Source: Streptomyces sp. 1222.5 (GTDB taxonomy: Bacteria; Actinomycetota; Actinomycetes; Streptomycetales; Streptomycetaceae). From it: a DNA stretch of 64,000 bases. The stretch is taken from NCBI RefSeq assembly GCF_900105245.1, contig NZ_FNSZ01000001.1, positions 6,198,001 to 6,262,000 of the forward strand, in the 5' to 3' direction. A program made the position numbers and the translations under genes. Below are positions 8,227-17,180 of this stretch, in pieces (the first letter of the stretch is position 1; every line of letters begins with the position of its first letter). The notes beneath the pieces were generated by a model. That model did not search any database. It was not told the DNA's origin and saw only the letters and a program-made list of their open reading frames with translations.

Positions 8227-9039
8227 GTGAAAAAGCTCTCCGCACGACGACGCCATCCGCTGGCGGCGGTCGTCGTCCTACTCCTCGCGCTGGCGGCCAC
8301 TGGGGGGCTGTACGCCGCGTTCGCGCCCGCGGGCAAGGCGCAGGCCGATGACACCTCCCAGTCCCTGACCATCAAGGAGGGCAAGAAGCTCTACGCTGTC
8401 GGCTGCGCCAGCTGCCACGGCACCGGTGGCCAGGGCTCCTCCGACGGCCCGAGCCTGGTCGGCGTCGGCGCCGCCGCGGTCGACTTCCAGGTGGGCACCG
8501 GCCGTATGCCGGCCTCGTCCTCCCAGATGGCGCAGATCCCGAGCAAGAAGGTCGTCTACACGCAGACGCAGATCGACCAGCTCGCCGCGTACATCGCGTC
8601 GCTGGGCGCCGGTCCGAACGTGCCCACCCGTGAGCAGTACGGTCCGGAAGGCGCGGACATCGCCAAGGGTGGTGAGCTGTTCCGCACCAACTGCGCGCAG
8701 TGCCACAACTTCACCGGCAAGGGCGGTGCCCTCACCAAGGGCAAGTACGCCCCGACCCTCGAGGGCGTCGACCCGAGGCACATGTACGAGGCCATGCAGA
8801 CCGGCCCGCAGAACATGCCGTCCTTCCCCGACACCACGCTGACGGAGAAGAACAAGAAGGACATCATCGCGTACCTGCACGCGGTCGACAGCAGCGAGAC
8901 GACGAACCCCGGCGGTCTGGAGCTGGGCGGCCTCGGGCCGGTCAGTGAGGGTCTGTTCGCCTGGATCTTCGGACTCGGCGCGCTGATCGCGGTCGCCGTC
9001 TGGGTCGCCGCTCGGACCGCAAAGGCCAAGAAGTCATGA
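8227..9039 (+). CDS. qcrC: Dihaem cytochrome c subunit of the bc1 complex
   Basis: The protein has 270 residues and starts with GTG after GGGG. An N-terminal signal anchor (about 12-32) and a C-terminal helix (about 240-262) hold it in the membrane. Two c-type haem motifs are present: CASCH (C60, C63, H64) and CAQCH (C156, C159, H160). It carries electrons from the Rieske protein directly to the CuA site of CtaC. The tail overlaps qcrA by the 4-bp ATGA. Confidence 0.97.
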   Translation: MKKLSARRRHPLAAVVVLLLALAATGGLYAAFAPAGKAQADDTSQSLTIKEGKKLYAVGCASCHGTGGQGSSDGPSLVGVGAAAVDFQVGTGRMPASSSQMAQIPSKKVVYTQTQIDQLAAYIASLGAGPNVPTREQYGPEGADIAKGGELFRTNCAQCHNFTGKGGALTKGKYAPTLEGVDPRHMYEAMQTGPQNMPSFPDTTLTEKNKKDIIAYLHAVDSSETTNPGGLELGGLGPVSEGLFAWIFGLGALIAVAVWVAARTAKAKKS

Positions 9040-10094
9040 GTAGCCAAGACATTCCAGAAGAGAACCTGCCCGCAGCGCAGGACCACGCGCACGGCGCGGT
9101 GGGGGTCGCCGACGAGGTGAACCCGTTCGCGGACCCGGGTCTGCCCCCGCACGAGCACCGGATCCAGGACGTCGACGAGCGGGCCGCCAAGCGGTCCGAG
9201 CGCGCGGTCGCCCTGATGTTCACGGTGTCGATGCTGGCCACCATCGGCTTCATCGTCGCGTACCTGGTGATCCCGAACGACAAGTCGATCTTCGTCTTCC
9301 CGATCGGGCACATCAGCGCGATGAACTTCGCGCTGGGCCTCACCCTCGGCGTGGCGCTGTTCTGCATCGGCGCGGGCGCGGTCCACTGGGCCCGCACCCT
9401 GATGTCCGACGTGGAGGTCGCCGACGACCGTCACCCGATCGCGGCCTCCCCCGAGGTCCGGGCGAAGGTCCACGCGGACTTCGCCGAGGGTGCCAAGGAG
9501 TCGGCGATCGGCCGCCGCAAGCTGGTCCGCAACACCATGTTCGGCGCGCTGGCCCTGGTGCCGCTCTCCGGCGTCATGCTGCTCGGCGGTCTCGGCCCCG
9601 CGCCCGGGACCAAGCTCCGCCACACCATGTGGGCCAAGGGCAAGCGCCTGGTCAACATGAACACCAACCTGCCGCTGCGTCCCGAGGACGTCGCCGTCGG
9701 CTCGCTCACCTTCGCCAAGCCCGACGGGCTGGAGGAGGCCAGCGAGGACTTCCAGAACGAGATCGCCAAGGCGGCGCTGATGATCGTCCGGCTCCAGCCG
9801 GGCAACATCAAGGACAAGCGCGAGCTCGACTGGTCGCACGAAGGCGTGGTCGCCTTCTCCAAGATCTGCACCCACGTCGGCTGCCCGATCTCCCTGTACG
9901 AGCAGCAGACGCACCACGTGCTGTGCCCGTGCCACCAGTCCACCTTCGACCTCTCCGACGGTGCCCGAGTGATCTTCGGCCCCGCCGGCCACGCCCTGCC
10001 GCAGCTGCGCATCGGCGTGGACAGTGAGGGTTACCTCCAGGCGCTCGGCGACTTCGAGGAGCCCGTCGGTCCTGCATTCTGGGAGCGCGGATGA
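9036..10094 (+). CDS. qcrA: Rieske iron-sulfur subunit of the bc1 complex
   Basis: The protein has 352 residues and an ATG within an ATGA overlap with qcrC. A long N-terminal region holds three predicted membrane helices, a feature of actinobacterial QcrA. The C-terminal Rieske fold carries the cluster ligands C278 and H280 (CTHVGC) and C297 and H300 (CPCH); C283 and C299 would form the stabilising disulfide. It takes the first electron from menaquinol and passes it to QcrC. It overlaps qcrB by 4 bp. Confidence 0.97.
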   Translation: MSSQDIPEENLPAAQDHAHGAVGVADEVNPFADPGLPPHEHRIQDVDERAAKRSERAVALMFTVSMLATIGFIVAYLVIPNDKSIFVFPIGHISAMNFALGLTLGVALFCIGAGAVHWARTLMSDVEVADDRHPIAASPEVRAKVHADFAEGAKESAIGRRKLVRNTMFGALALVPLSGVMLLGGLGPAPGTKLRHTMWAKGKRLVNMNTNLPLRPEDVAVGSLTFAKPDGLEEASEDFQNEIAKAALMIVRLQPGNIKDKRELDWSHEGVVAFSKICTHVGCPISLYEQQTHHVLCPCHQSTFDLSDGARVIFGPAGHALPQLRIGVDSEGYLQALGDFEEPVGPAFWERG

Positions 10095-11728
10095 GTACTG
10101 CACCGAACGAAGCACCCCGCTCGCGCGGGAAGGCGCCGGCCGGCGAGCGTGTCGCCGACTGGGCCGACGGCCGGCTCGGGATCTACTCCCTGGCCAAGGC
10201 CAACATGCGCAAGATCTTCCCCGACCACTGGTCGTTCATGTTGGGTGAGGTCTGCCTCTACAGCTTCATCATCATCATCCTGACGGGTGTGTACCTGACG
10301 CTGTTCTTCCACCCGTCGATGAACGAGGTGGAGTACCACGGCAGCTACATCCCGCTCCAGGGACAGCTGATGTCCGAGGCGTTCAACTCGACCCTGCACA
10401 TCTCCTTCGACGTGCGCGGTGGCCTGCTCGTCCGGCAGATCCACCACTGGGCCGCGCTGATCTTCCTCGCCGGCATGTTCGTGCACATGATGCGCGTGTT
10501 CTTCACCGGCGCGTTCCGCAAGCCGCGTGAGATCAACTGGCTGTTCGGCTTCCTGCTGTTCGTCCTCGGCATGTTCACCGGCTTCACCGGTTACTCGCTC
10601 CCGGACGACCTGCTCTCCGGCACCGGTGTCCGTTTCACCGAGGGCGCCATCCTGTCGATGCCGATCGTCGGCACGTACATCTCGATGTTCCTGTTCGGCG
10701 GCGAGTTCCCCGGTCACGACTTCGTGGCCCGGTTCTACTCGATCCACATCCTGCTGCTGCCGGGCATCATGCTCGGTCTGGTCGTCGGCCACCTGATCCT
10801 GGTCTTCTACCACAAGCACACGCAGTTCGCGGGTCCCGGAAAGACCAACAAGAACGTCGTCGGCATGCCACTGCTGCCGGTCTACATGGCCAAGGCCGGA
10901 GGCTTCTTCTTCCTGGTCTTCGGTGTCATCGCGGCCATCGCCGCGGTCACCCAGATCAACCCGATCTGGGCCATGGGCCCCTACCGTCCGGACCAGGTGT
11001 CCACCGGCGCCCAGCCCGACTGGTACATGGGCTTCGCCGAGGGTCTCGTCCGCTACATGCCGGGCTGGGAGATCAACTTCTGGGGTCACACGCTCGTCCT
11101 GGGCGTGTTCATCCCGCTGGTGCTCTTCGGAGTCGTCCTGGCGGCGATCGCGGTCTACCCGTTCATCGAGTCCTGGGTCACCGGCGACAAGAGCGAGCAC
11201 CACATCCTGGACCGCCCGCGCAACGCGCCGACCCGCACCGCTTTCGGTGTCGCCTGGGTCACCGTGTACATGGTCGGTCTGGTCGGTGGTGGCAACGACC
11301 TCTTCGCCACCCACTTCCACCTGTCGATCAACGACGTCACCTGGTTCGTCCGGATCTCGTTCTTCGTCGGACCGGTCCTCGCGTTCATCGTCACCAAGCG
11401 GATCTGCCTGGGGCTGCAGCGCCGTGACCGCGAGAAGGTGCTGCACGGCCGCGAGACCGGCATCATCAAGCGGCTGCCGCACGGTGAGTTCATCGAGGTG
11501 CACGAGCCGCTCAGCCAGGAGCAGCTGCACACGCTCACCGCGCACAACCAGTACGCGCCGGCCGAGATCGGCCCGACGGTCGACGCGAACGGCGTCGAGC
11601 GCAAGGTGCCGGCCACGCAGAAGCTGCGGGCGAAGCTGTCCAACGCCTACTACGGCGAGGACAACCAGATCCCGAAGCCGACCGTAGACGAGTACAAGGA
11701 GATCACGAGCGGCCACGGCCACCACTGA
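10091..11728 (+). CDS. qcrB: Cytochrome b subunit of the bc1 complex
   Basis: The protein has 545 residues, with the extended C-terminus typical of actinobacteria (about 100 residues beyond the core). The haem b region is seen in HHWAALIFLAGMFVHMMRV and the quinol-site PDWY motif in GAQPDWYMGF. It forms the two quinone sites and carries electrons across the membrane. The start overlaps qcrA, and a strong terminator begins 18 bp after the stop. Confidence 0.97.
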   Translation: MSTAPNEAPRSRGKAPAGERVADWADGRLGIYSLAKANMRKIFPDHWSFMLGEVCLYSFIIIILTGVYLTLFFHPSMNEVEYHGSYIPLQGQLMSEAFNSTLHISFDVRGGLLVRQIHHWAALIFLAGMFVHMMRVFFTGAFRKPREINWLFGFLLFVLGMFTGFTGYSLPDDLLSGTGVRFTEGAILSMPIVGTYISMFLFGGEFPGHDFVARFYSIHILLLPGIMLGLVVGHLILVFYHKHTQFAGPGKTNKNVVGMPLLPVYMAKAGGFFFLVFGVIAAIAAVTQINPIWAMGPYRPDQVSTGAQPDWYMGFAEGLVRYMPGWEINFWGHTLVLGVFIPLVLFGVVLAAIAVYPFIESWVTGDKSEHHILDRPRNAPTRTAFGVAWVTVYMVGLVGGGNDLFATHFHLSINDVTWFVRISFFVGPVLAFIVTKRICLGLQRRDREKVLHGRETGIIKRLPHGEFIEVHEPLSQEQLHTLTAHNQYAPAEIGPTVDANGVERKVPATQKLRAKLSNAYYGEDNQIPKPTVDEYKEITSGHGHH

Positions 11729-11745
11729 TCCCCGCGTCGCCACGC

Positions 11746-11792
11746 CACGGCGAAGGGCCCCGTCCGGGTTGCGGACGGGGCCCTTCGCCGTG
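11746..11792 (+). terminator. Terminator after qcrB
   Basis: The 21-bp arms are perfect (11746-11766 with 11772-11792, beginning CACGGCGAAGGGCCCC) and the loop is 5 nt. This is the strongest hairpin in the window. Confidence 0.9.
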
Positions 11793-11849
11793 CTCCGGGC
11801 TGGATAGGGTGGTGTACGACCTGGCAGGACTGTGTACGAGGAGCGGCTG

Positions 11850-12914
11850 ATGAGCGCTGTGACCCCCGCTGGAGGCGACACCGCGGCGGGCCGTTCCTGG
11901 CCCGCCCTGCTGAACGGGCTGCTCGACGGCCGTGACCTCTCCGCCGACGAGACCGCGTGGGCGATGGACCTGATCATGCGCGGCGAGGCGACCGACGCGC
12001 AGATCGCCGGATTCATGGTCGCGCTGCGGGCCAAGGGCGAGACGGTCCAGGAGATCACCGGACTCGTCCGGACGATGTACGAGCACGCCAACGTGATCGA
12101 GGTGCCCGGGCCGGCCGTCGACATCGTCGGCACCGGCGGCGACGGCGCCAAGACGGTGAACATCTCCACCATGTCCTCGATCGTCGTCGCCGGCACCGGC
12201 GCGCAGGTCGTCAAGCACGGCAACCGTGCCGCCTCCTCCGCCTCCGGCTCCTCCGACGTCCTGGAGAAGCTCGGCATCAACCTGAACCTGACCCCGAAGC
12301 GGGTCGCCGAGGTCGCCCAGGAAGCCGGCATCACCATCTGCTTCGCGGTGAAGTTCCACCCCTCGCTGCGCCACGTGGCCGCGGCGCGCGGGCAGTTGGG
12401 CATCCGGACGACGTTCAACGTGCTCGGCCCGCTGACCAACCCGGCCAAGGTGCGCGCCCAGGCCGTCGGGGTCGCCGACCCGCGGATGGCGCCGATCGTC
12501 GCCGGTGTCCTCGCCGAGCGCGGCAATTCCGCCCTGGTCTTCCGCGGCGACGACGGCCTGGACGAACTGACCGTCACCGCCACCTCCAAGGTGTGGGTGG
12601 TCCGGGACGGCAAGGTCGCGGAGGAGACGTTCGACCCCCGTGACGTCGGCATCGAGCTGGTCCCCGTGGAGGCCCTGCGCGGCGCCGACGCCGTCTACAA
12701 CGCGGCGGTGGCCCGTCGACTGCTGGACGGCGAGCAGGGCCCGGTGCGGGACGCGGTGCTGCTGAACTCGGCCGCCGCGCTCGCCGCCCTCCGTCCGACG
12801 GACGCGCCCCTCGCCGACCAGCTGCGCGCCGGCATGGCCGAGGCCAGGGAGTCGATCGACTCGGGCGCGGCCAAGCGGTCGCTGGAGCGGTGGGTCGCCG
12901 CCAGCAACGCCTGA
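11850..12914 (+). CDS. trpD: Anthranilate phosphoribosyltransferase
   Basis: The protein has 354 residues. ATG 11850 follows GAGGAG at a good distance; an upstream in-frame start at 11832 is less likely. The PRPP-binding loop GTGGDGAKTVNIST and the KHGNRAASS segment identify TrpD, which joins anthranilate to phosphoribose in tryptophan synthesis. Here it stands alone next to qcrB, as in mycobacteria, 28 kb from the trpE-trpG fusion gene. A hairpin terminator follows. Confidence 0.95.
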   Translation: MSAVTPAGGDTAAGRSWPALLNGLLDGRDLSADETAWAMDLIMRGEATDAQIAGFMVALRAKGETVQEITGLVRTMYEHANVIEVPGPAVDIVGTGGDGAKTVNISTMSSIVVAGTGAQVVKHGNRAASSASGSSDVLEKLGINLNLTPKRVAEVAQEAGITICFAVKFHPSLRHVAAARGQLGIRTTFNVLGPLTNPAKVRAQAVGVADPRMAPIVAGVLAERGNSALVFRGDDGLDELTVTATSKVWVVRDGKVAEETFDPRDVGIELVPVEALRGADAVYNAAVARRLLDGEQGPVRDAVLLNSAAALAALRPTDAPLADQLRAGMAEARESIDSGAAKRSLERWVAASNA

Positions 12915-12935
12915 GCCCGGCCGGCGCGAAGACGG

Positions 12936-12962
12936 GGCGCGGTCCGCATGGTGGACCGCGCC
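12936..12962 (+). terminator. Terminator after trpD
   Basis: Perfect 10-bp arms (GGCGCGGTCC, 12936-12945, and its complement at 12953-12962) enclose a 7-nt loop, 22 bp after the trpD stop. Confidence 0.75.
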
Positions 12963-12999
12963 TTGCGCGCCGAGGACCGTGTGGCAGGATGTTGGACCA

Positions 13000-13140
13000 G
13001 GTCATGAGTGACAGTCATGAGGCCCCGGCCGACTGTCCGGCAACCCTCCGTCCGTGGCGGGGTGCCCCGGGTGAAGACCAGGTCGTGGACAGCAAGGTCC
13101 ACGGCAAGCGCGGACCCCTCGCACGCCAGGGGTCCTGGTC
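13000..13140 (+). promoter_or_regulatory. SAM-IV riboswitch with candidate expression platform
   Basis: The aptamer opens with GGTCATGAG and contains the S-box-like core CCGGCAACCCTCC, GCGGGGTGCC and GGTGAAGACC. A hairpin follows (GTGGAC with GTCCAC near 13085-13102), then GCGCGGACC. This matches the actinobacterial SAM-IV class as I recall it. Downstream, GGACCCCT (13112-13119) pairs with AGGGGTCC (13128-13135), and CCTGGTC (13134-13140) complements GACCAGG at 13076-13082 in the closing stem. These pairings exclude each other, so SAM binding could switch the leader. The direction of control is inferred from SAM riboswitches in general, which usually repress. Confidence 0.85.
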
Positions 13141-13156
13141 GTCCGAGGAGCCTTCC

Positions 13157-13177
13157 GTGAGCAAGCGAATGCGATAG
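13157..13177 (+). CDS. Possible six-codon leader ORF
   Basis: GAGGAG at 13145-13150 lies 6 nt before a GTG that encodes MSKRMR and stops at TAG. It lies between the SAM-IV aptamer and the aminotransferase. The ribosome-binding site is better than that of the downstream gene. Whether it is translated is not known; it could instead be chance. Confidence 0.35.
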   Translation: MSKRMR

Positions 13178-13275
13178 GGCCGCAGAGCCCCGCCTCCGCA
13201 TCCCCTTTCACCCTTCACCGCGCTCGAGCCGTGTCCGCTCGCGCGGCGGTCCCCCTTGCCCACGGGAGTTCACCC

Positions 13276-14637
13276 ATGTCCGTCTCCACCGCTGCCGCCG
13301 ACCAGACCGTCTGTGCCCCGCTGCCCGTTCTGGGACGGGATGTCACCGTCCCTCTCGTGACGGGCGGCGAAGTCGCCTACGCCGCACTGGACTACGCGGC
13401 CAGCGCCCCCGCGCTCCAGCGCGTCTGGGACGACGTCGCCGCCTACGCGCCGTACTACGGCAGCGTCCACCGCGGCGCCGGCTACCTCTCCCAGCTCTCC
13501 ACCGACCTGTTCGAGAACGCCCGCAGGACCGTCGCCGCCTTCCTCGGCTGCCGCCAGGACGACCAGGTGGTGTTCACCCGGTCGACCACCGACTCGCTGA
13601 ACCTGCTGGCCCGCGCCCTGCCCGCCGACTGCCAGGTCTTCGTCTTCGAGACCGAGCACCACGCCTCCCTGCTGCCCTGGCAGGACGCCCGGGTCAGCTG
13701 CCTGGACGCTCCGCGCACCCCCCGCCAGGCCGTCGAGACCCTGGAGCGGGCCCTCGCCGACCGCGACCCGCACGGCCCGGCCCTGGTCTGCGTCACCGGT
13801 GCCTCCAACGTCACCGGTGAGCTGTGGCCGGTGCGCGAGCTGGCCGCCGTCGCCCACGCGCACGGCGCCCGCATCGTCCTCGACGCCGCGCAGCTCGCCC
13901 CGCACCACCCGGTGGACATCCGCGAACTGGACGTCGACTGGGTCGCCTTCTCCGGACACAAGCTGTACGCCCCCTTCGGCTCCGGTGTGCTGGCCGGCCG
14001 CGCCGACTGGCTGCGGGCGGCCGAGCCGTACCTCGCGGGCGGCGGCGCCAGCCGAAAGGTCACCCGGCGCACCGACGGGGGAGTGGACGTGGAGTGGCAC
14101 GACAGCGCCGCCCGCCACGAGGCCGGCTCCCCGAACGTCATCGGCGCCTACTCCATCGCCTCGGCCTGCAAGGCGCTCACCGAGGCCGGCTGGGACACCC
14201 TCGTCGCCCGCGAGCAGCACCTCGTCCGCACGGTCCGCGAGGGCCTCGCCGAGGTGCCCGAGGTGCGGATCCTGTCCCTCTTCGGCGACGACGCCCCGCG
14301 CGTCGGTGTCATCTCCTTCGTGGTCGAGGGCTGGAACAGCTCCCACTTCGCCGCGGCCCTGTCCGCCGAGTACGGCATCGGCGTCCGCGACGGCCTCTTC
14401 TGCGCCCACCCGCTGGTCCGCACCCTGCTGGGCAGCGACCCGCAGACCCAGGGCGAGTGCGGCGCCCCCGAGGCGGCTCCGGGGGAGAAGTCCCTGAACG
14501 CCATCCGCGTGAGCTTCGGGGCGGGCACCCCGGACGAGCACGTGGCGCGGTTCGTGACCGCGGTGAAGGAGCTGGTCCGCGACGGCGCGAAGTGGCGGTA
14601 CCGCACGGAGGACGGCCGCTGCGTCCCGGCGGTGTGA
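13276..14637 (+). CDS. Class V aminotransferase, cysteine-desulfurase-like, under SAM control
   Basis: The protein has 453 residues. ATG 13276 follows GGGAG. The PLP lysine lies in FSGHKLYAPFGSG, and the NVTGELWPV segment and final small domain are typical of the class V (NifS/CsdA-like) fold. A Cys near the end of the large domain (RDGLFCAHPL) is close to the position of a desulfurase active cysteine but not in the usual loop, so the reaction is uncertain: cysteine desulfurase, a C-S lyase or another PLP reaction. The SAM-IV leader places it in sulfur amino acid metabolism. The next gene starts about 60 bp downstream. Confidence 0.85.
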   Translation: MSVSTAAADQTVCAPLPVLGRDVTVPLVTGGEVAYAALDYAASAPALQRVWDDVAAYAPYYGSVHRGAGYLSQLSTDLFENARRTVAAFLGCRQDDQVVFTRSTTDSLNLLARALPADCQVFVFETEHHASLLPWQDARVSCLDAPRTPRQAVETLERALADRDPHGPALVCVTGASNVTGELWPVRELAAVAHAHGARIVLDAAQLAPHHPVDIRELDVDWVAFSGHKLYAPFGSGVLAGRADWLRAAEPYLAGGGASRKVTRRTDGGVDVEWHDSAARHEAGSPNVIGAYSIASACKALTEAGWDTLVAREQHLVRTVREGLAEVPEVRILSLFGDDAPRVGVISFVVEGWNSSHFAAALSAEYGIGVRDGLFCAHPLVRTLLGSDPQTQGECGAPEAAPGEKSLNAIRVSFGAGTPDEHVARFVTAVKELVRDGAKWRYRTEDGRCVPAV

Positions 14638-14658
14638 AGCTTCCCGGGGCCAAATAGA

Positions 14659-14688
14659 CTCCCCCCGACAGCAGTTCGATCGGGGGAG
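14659..14688 (+). promoter_or_regulatory. Hairpin covering the kinase ribosome-binding site
   Basis: CTCCCCCCGA (14659-14668) pairs, with one bulged C, with TCGGGGGAG (14680-14688), which contains the GGGGGAGAG ribosome-binding site. It could limit translation of the kinase or end the upstream transcript. Confidence 0.5.
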
Positions 14689-14696
14689 AGTGCGAA

Positions 14697-17180
14697 GTGC
14701 AGTCGCGCGCAACCGGCCCGGCACGGATCGGCCCGTACGAAGTCCTGCGCCGACTCGGGTCCGGCGGCATGGGCGAGGTCTACCTCGCCGAGTCCCGCAC
14801 CGGCCTCCGGCTCGCGGTGAAGGTCGTACGCCACGAGCACGCCGAGGACCGCACCTTCCGGGCGCGGTTCCGGCACGAGGTGCGTGCCGCGCGGACCGTC
14901 GGCGGCGAGGGCACCTTCACGGCCCGGGTCGTCGACGCCGACACGGAGGCCGAACGGCCTTGGATGGCGACGGAGTTCGTGCCGGGCCCGAATCTGCGGG
15001 ACGCCGTCCTGGACCACGGGGCGCTGCCCGAGCCGGCGGTCCGCGTGCTCGCCGCGGCGCTCGCCGAGGCGCTGGCCGCCATCCACGCCAAGGGCCTGAT
15101 CCACCGGGACCTGAAGCCGTCCAACATCCTGCTCGCCCCGGACGGGCCCCGGGTCATCGACTTCGGGATCGTGCGGGCCCTCGAGGCGACGGCGCTGACC
15201 CGGACCGGCGCGGTCGTCGGCTCGGTCGGCTACGTCTCGCCGGAGCAGATCCGCAACGGCGGGCAGGTCGGCCCGCCCAGCGACGTCTTCTCCCTCGGCG
15301 CGGTCCTCGCCCACGCGGCGGCCGGCCGCGAGCCCTTCGGGGAGGGTCAGGACTCGGTGATCCTGCTGCGCATCCTGACCCGCGACTTCGACCTGTCCGG
15401 CGTACCGGAGGGGGTACGGCCGCTGGTGGCGGCCTGTCTGCGCGAGGACCCGCTGGAGCGCCCGACGCCGTCGGAGGTGGTGGCGGCCGCCGGGTTCACC
15501 ACGCATGCCCTGCGCGGCGCCGTCCGCCCCGGCTGGTACGGCCCGGCCGCCGGCCCCGGCCCGGCGCACGACGACCGCCCCAGCGGCGTCGAGTACCTGT
15601 CCCCGGCCGCCCCCGACGCCGCCGCCCCGGCGCCCTCCGAACCACCCGGGGCGACCGCCATGCCGGACCTGGCGCCCGGGTCCGTCGCGTCCGGTCCGGC
15701 ATCCCGGGCCGCCGTGCCCGCTGCCACCGACCCGGCAACCTCCGAACGGCCCCGGCCGGCTGCCACGCCGGACCTGGCGCCCGGGTCCACCGAGCCCGGG
15801 CCCGTAACCCCGGCGCCTTCCGAACCGTCCCGGTCCGCCGCGACCCCGGACCCGGCCACCGGAGCTGCTGCATCCGGGCCCGCCTCCGCGACCCCGGCCG
15901 CCGGCGCGAGCCGAGCCGTGATCACGGCTCCCGAGGCGGCCACCGCCGTCCCTTCGGTGCCCGAGGCCACCACGGTCACTCCTGCCACCCCCGCCTCGTC
16001 CTCCTCTCCCACCACCCCCGTCGTCCGGCCCCGCGGCCCCGTCGCGCCCGGTCGGCGGCGGCTGCTGAAGGTGCTCGCCGGGGGGTCCGCGGCGGCGGGG
16101 GCCGGGGCGTGGCTGTGGCAGCGGGGGCCCGACGTCGTCAGCCACAGCGCCGGCCACAGCGACTCACTCACCTCGACCCCCGCGGCGGTCGAGCGCAGCG
16201 CGGTGCTGCGCTGGCAGTACGACGTCGGCGGCATCGGTGGCCTGGACGGGCCGTGCTGCGCGCTCTCCCCGGACGGCTCGGTCGTCTACGTCGGCACCTC
16301 GGACGGTGTGCTGCACGCGATATCCCGCGACGGCTCAAGGCGCTGGAAGGTCCGGCTCGGCGACGACGTCTCCAGCCCGGTGGCCACCCGTGAGGGGGTG
16401 TACTGCGTGGTCGGCTTCCCCGCCGAGGACGAGCGCCGGCTGACCGCGGTGAGCCCCTCGGGCCACCCGCGGTGGACCCGCACCCTCGGGGACCACGGCT
16501 ACGCCGTGCCCGTCCTGCTCGGCGACGACGTGCTCGTCTCCTTCGGGGGCACGGACGCGGGCGGACTGCGCCGCTACGCCCCCGACGGTGGCACCCGGTG
16601 GAGCGCGAAGACCCCGGCCGGCCCCACCGGCACCCCCGTGGTCGCGGACGGTCTGGTGTGCACCGGCAGTTACGGGGACGTGCTGCTGGCGCTGGACGCG
16701 CGGGACGGCTCACGAGCGTGGCAGGTGCCCGCGGGCACCGACGTGACCGCCGCCGCGCTCTCGGGCACCACCCTGTTCGCCGACTCCGCCGCCGTACGCC
16801 AGGCCTTCCGGGTCAGGGACGGCCGGCGGCTGTGGCGCACCGAGGCCTACGGCAGCGGCACCATGACGGCCGGCAGCCGCTCCCTCGTCATCGGCACGGA
16901 AGCCGCGACCGTGTACGCGGTCCGGGCGGCCGACGGCTCCAGGGCCTGGTCGTACGACGTGCGGGGTGCCACCGGCGAACCCCGCGCGGTGGCCGGCGGC
17001 GACACCGTGTACGCGCGGTCCGCGGACCGGGTGTGGGCCCTGGACCTGAACGGCCGCAAGCGCTGGAGCGCGACCCTCGGCCACGGCGCCGGCGACGACC
17101 AGCACGTCCCGGTCGTCCGCGGCCGGCGCCTCTACGTCCCCTCGGGAACCGGCATCGCCGCGGTGGACGTGAGTGCCTAG
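14697..17180 (+). CDS. Membrane Ser/Thr protein kinase with PQQ-type beta-propeller
   Basis: The protein has 827 residues from GTG. The kinase domain fills about residues 10-265, with the glycine loop LGSGGMGEVYLA, catalytic IHRDLKPSN (D138) and metal-binding VIDFG. A Pro/Ala/Thr-rich linker (about 270-445) contains repeated TPDLAPGS-like units. One hydrophobic segment, LLKVLAGGSAAAGAGAWLW, would cross the membrane. The rest (about 480-827) has repeated Trp-containing blades such as GSRRWKVRLG and GSRAWSYDV, as in PQQ-like propellers. A sensor kinase reading an extracellular ligand is inferred. Its stop codon overlaps that of the convergent gene (CTAG). Confidence 0.92.
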   Translation: MQSRATGPARIGPYEVLRRLGSGGMGEVYLAESRTGLRLAVKVVRHEHAEDRTFRARFRHEVRAARTVGGEGTFTARVVDADTEAERPWMATEFVPGPNLRDAVLDHGALPEPAVRVLAAALAEALAAIHAKGLIHRDLKPSNILLAPDGPRVIDFGIVRALEATALTRTGAVVGSVGYVSPEQIRNGGQVGPPSDVFSLGAVLAHAAAGREPFGEGQDSVILLRILTRDFDLSGVPEGVRPLVAACLREDPLERPTPSEVVAAAGFTTHALRGAVRPGWYGPAAGPGPAHDDRPSGVEYLSPAAPDAAAPAPSEPPGATAMPDLAPGSVASGPASRAAVPAATDPATSERPRPAATPDLAPGSTEPGPVTPAPSEPSRSAATPDPATGAAASGPASATPAAGASRAVITAPEAATAVPSVPEATTVTPATPASSSSPTTPVVRPRGPVAPGRRRLLKVLAGGSAAAGAGAWLWQRGPDVVSHSAGHSDSLTSTPAAVERSAVLRWQYDVGGIGGLDGPCCALSPDGSVVYVGTSDGVLHAISRDGSRRWKVRLGDDVSSPVATREGVYCVVGFPAEDERRLTAVSPSGHPRWTRTLGDHGYAVPVLLGDDVLVSFGGTDAGGLRRYAPDGGTRWSAKTPAGPTGTPVVADGLVCTGSYGDVLLALDARDGSRAWQVPAGTDVTAAALSGTTLFADSAAVRQAFRVRDGRRLWRTEAYGSGTMTAGSRSLVIGTEAATVYAVRAADGSRAWSYDVRGATGEPRAVAGGDTVYARSADRVWALDLNGRKRWSATLGHGAGDDQHVPVVRGRRLYVPSGTGIAAVDVSA

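Noticed and set aside
10031..12652. An 873-codon open frame on the minus strand over qcrB and trpD
   Set aside because: It runs antisense to two certain genes, has low-complexity Arg/Gly/Val-rich sequence and no known motif. It is a product of high GC.
15640..15910. Tandem repeats in the PQQ kinase linker as a mobile or CRISPR-like element
   Set aside because: The repeats are imperfect, in frame and rich in Pro/Ala codons; they encode a linker.
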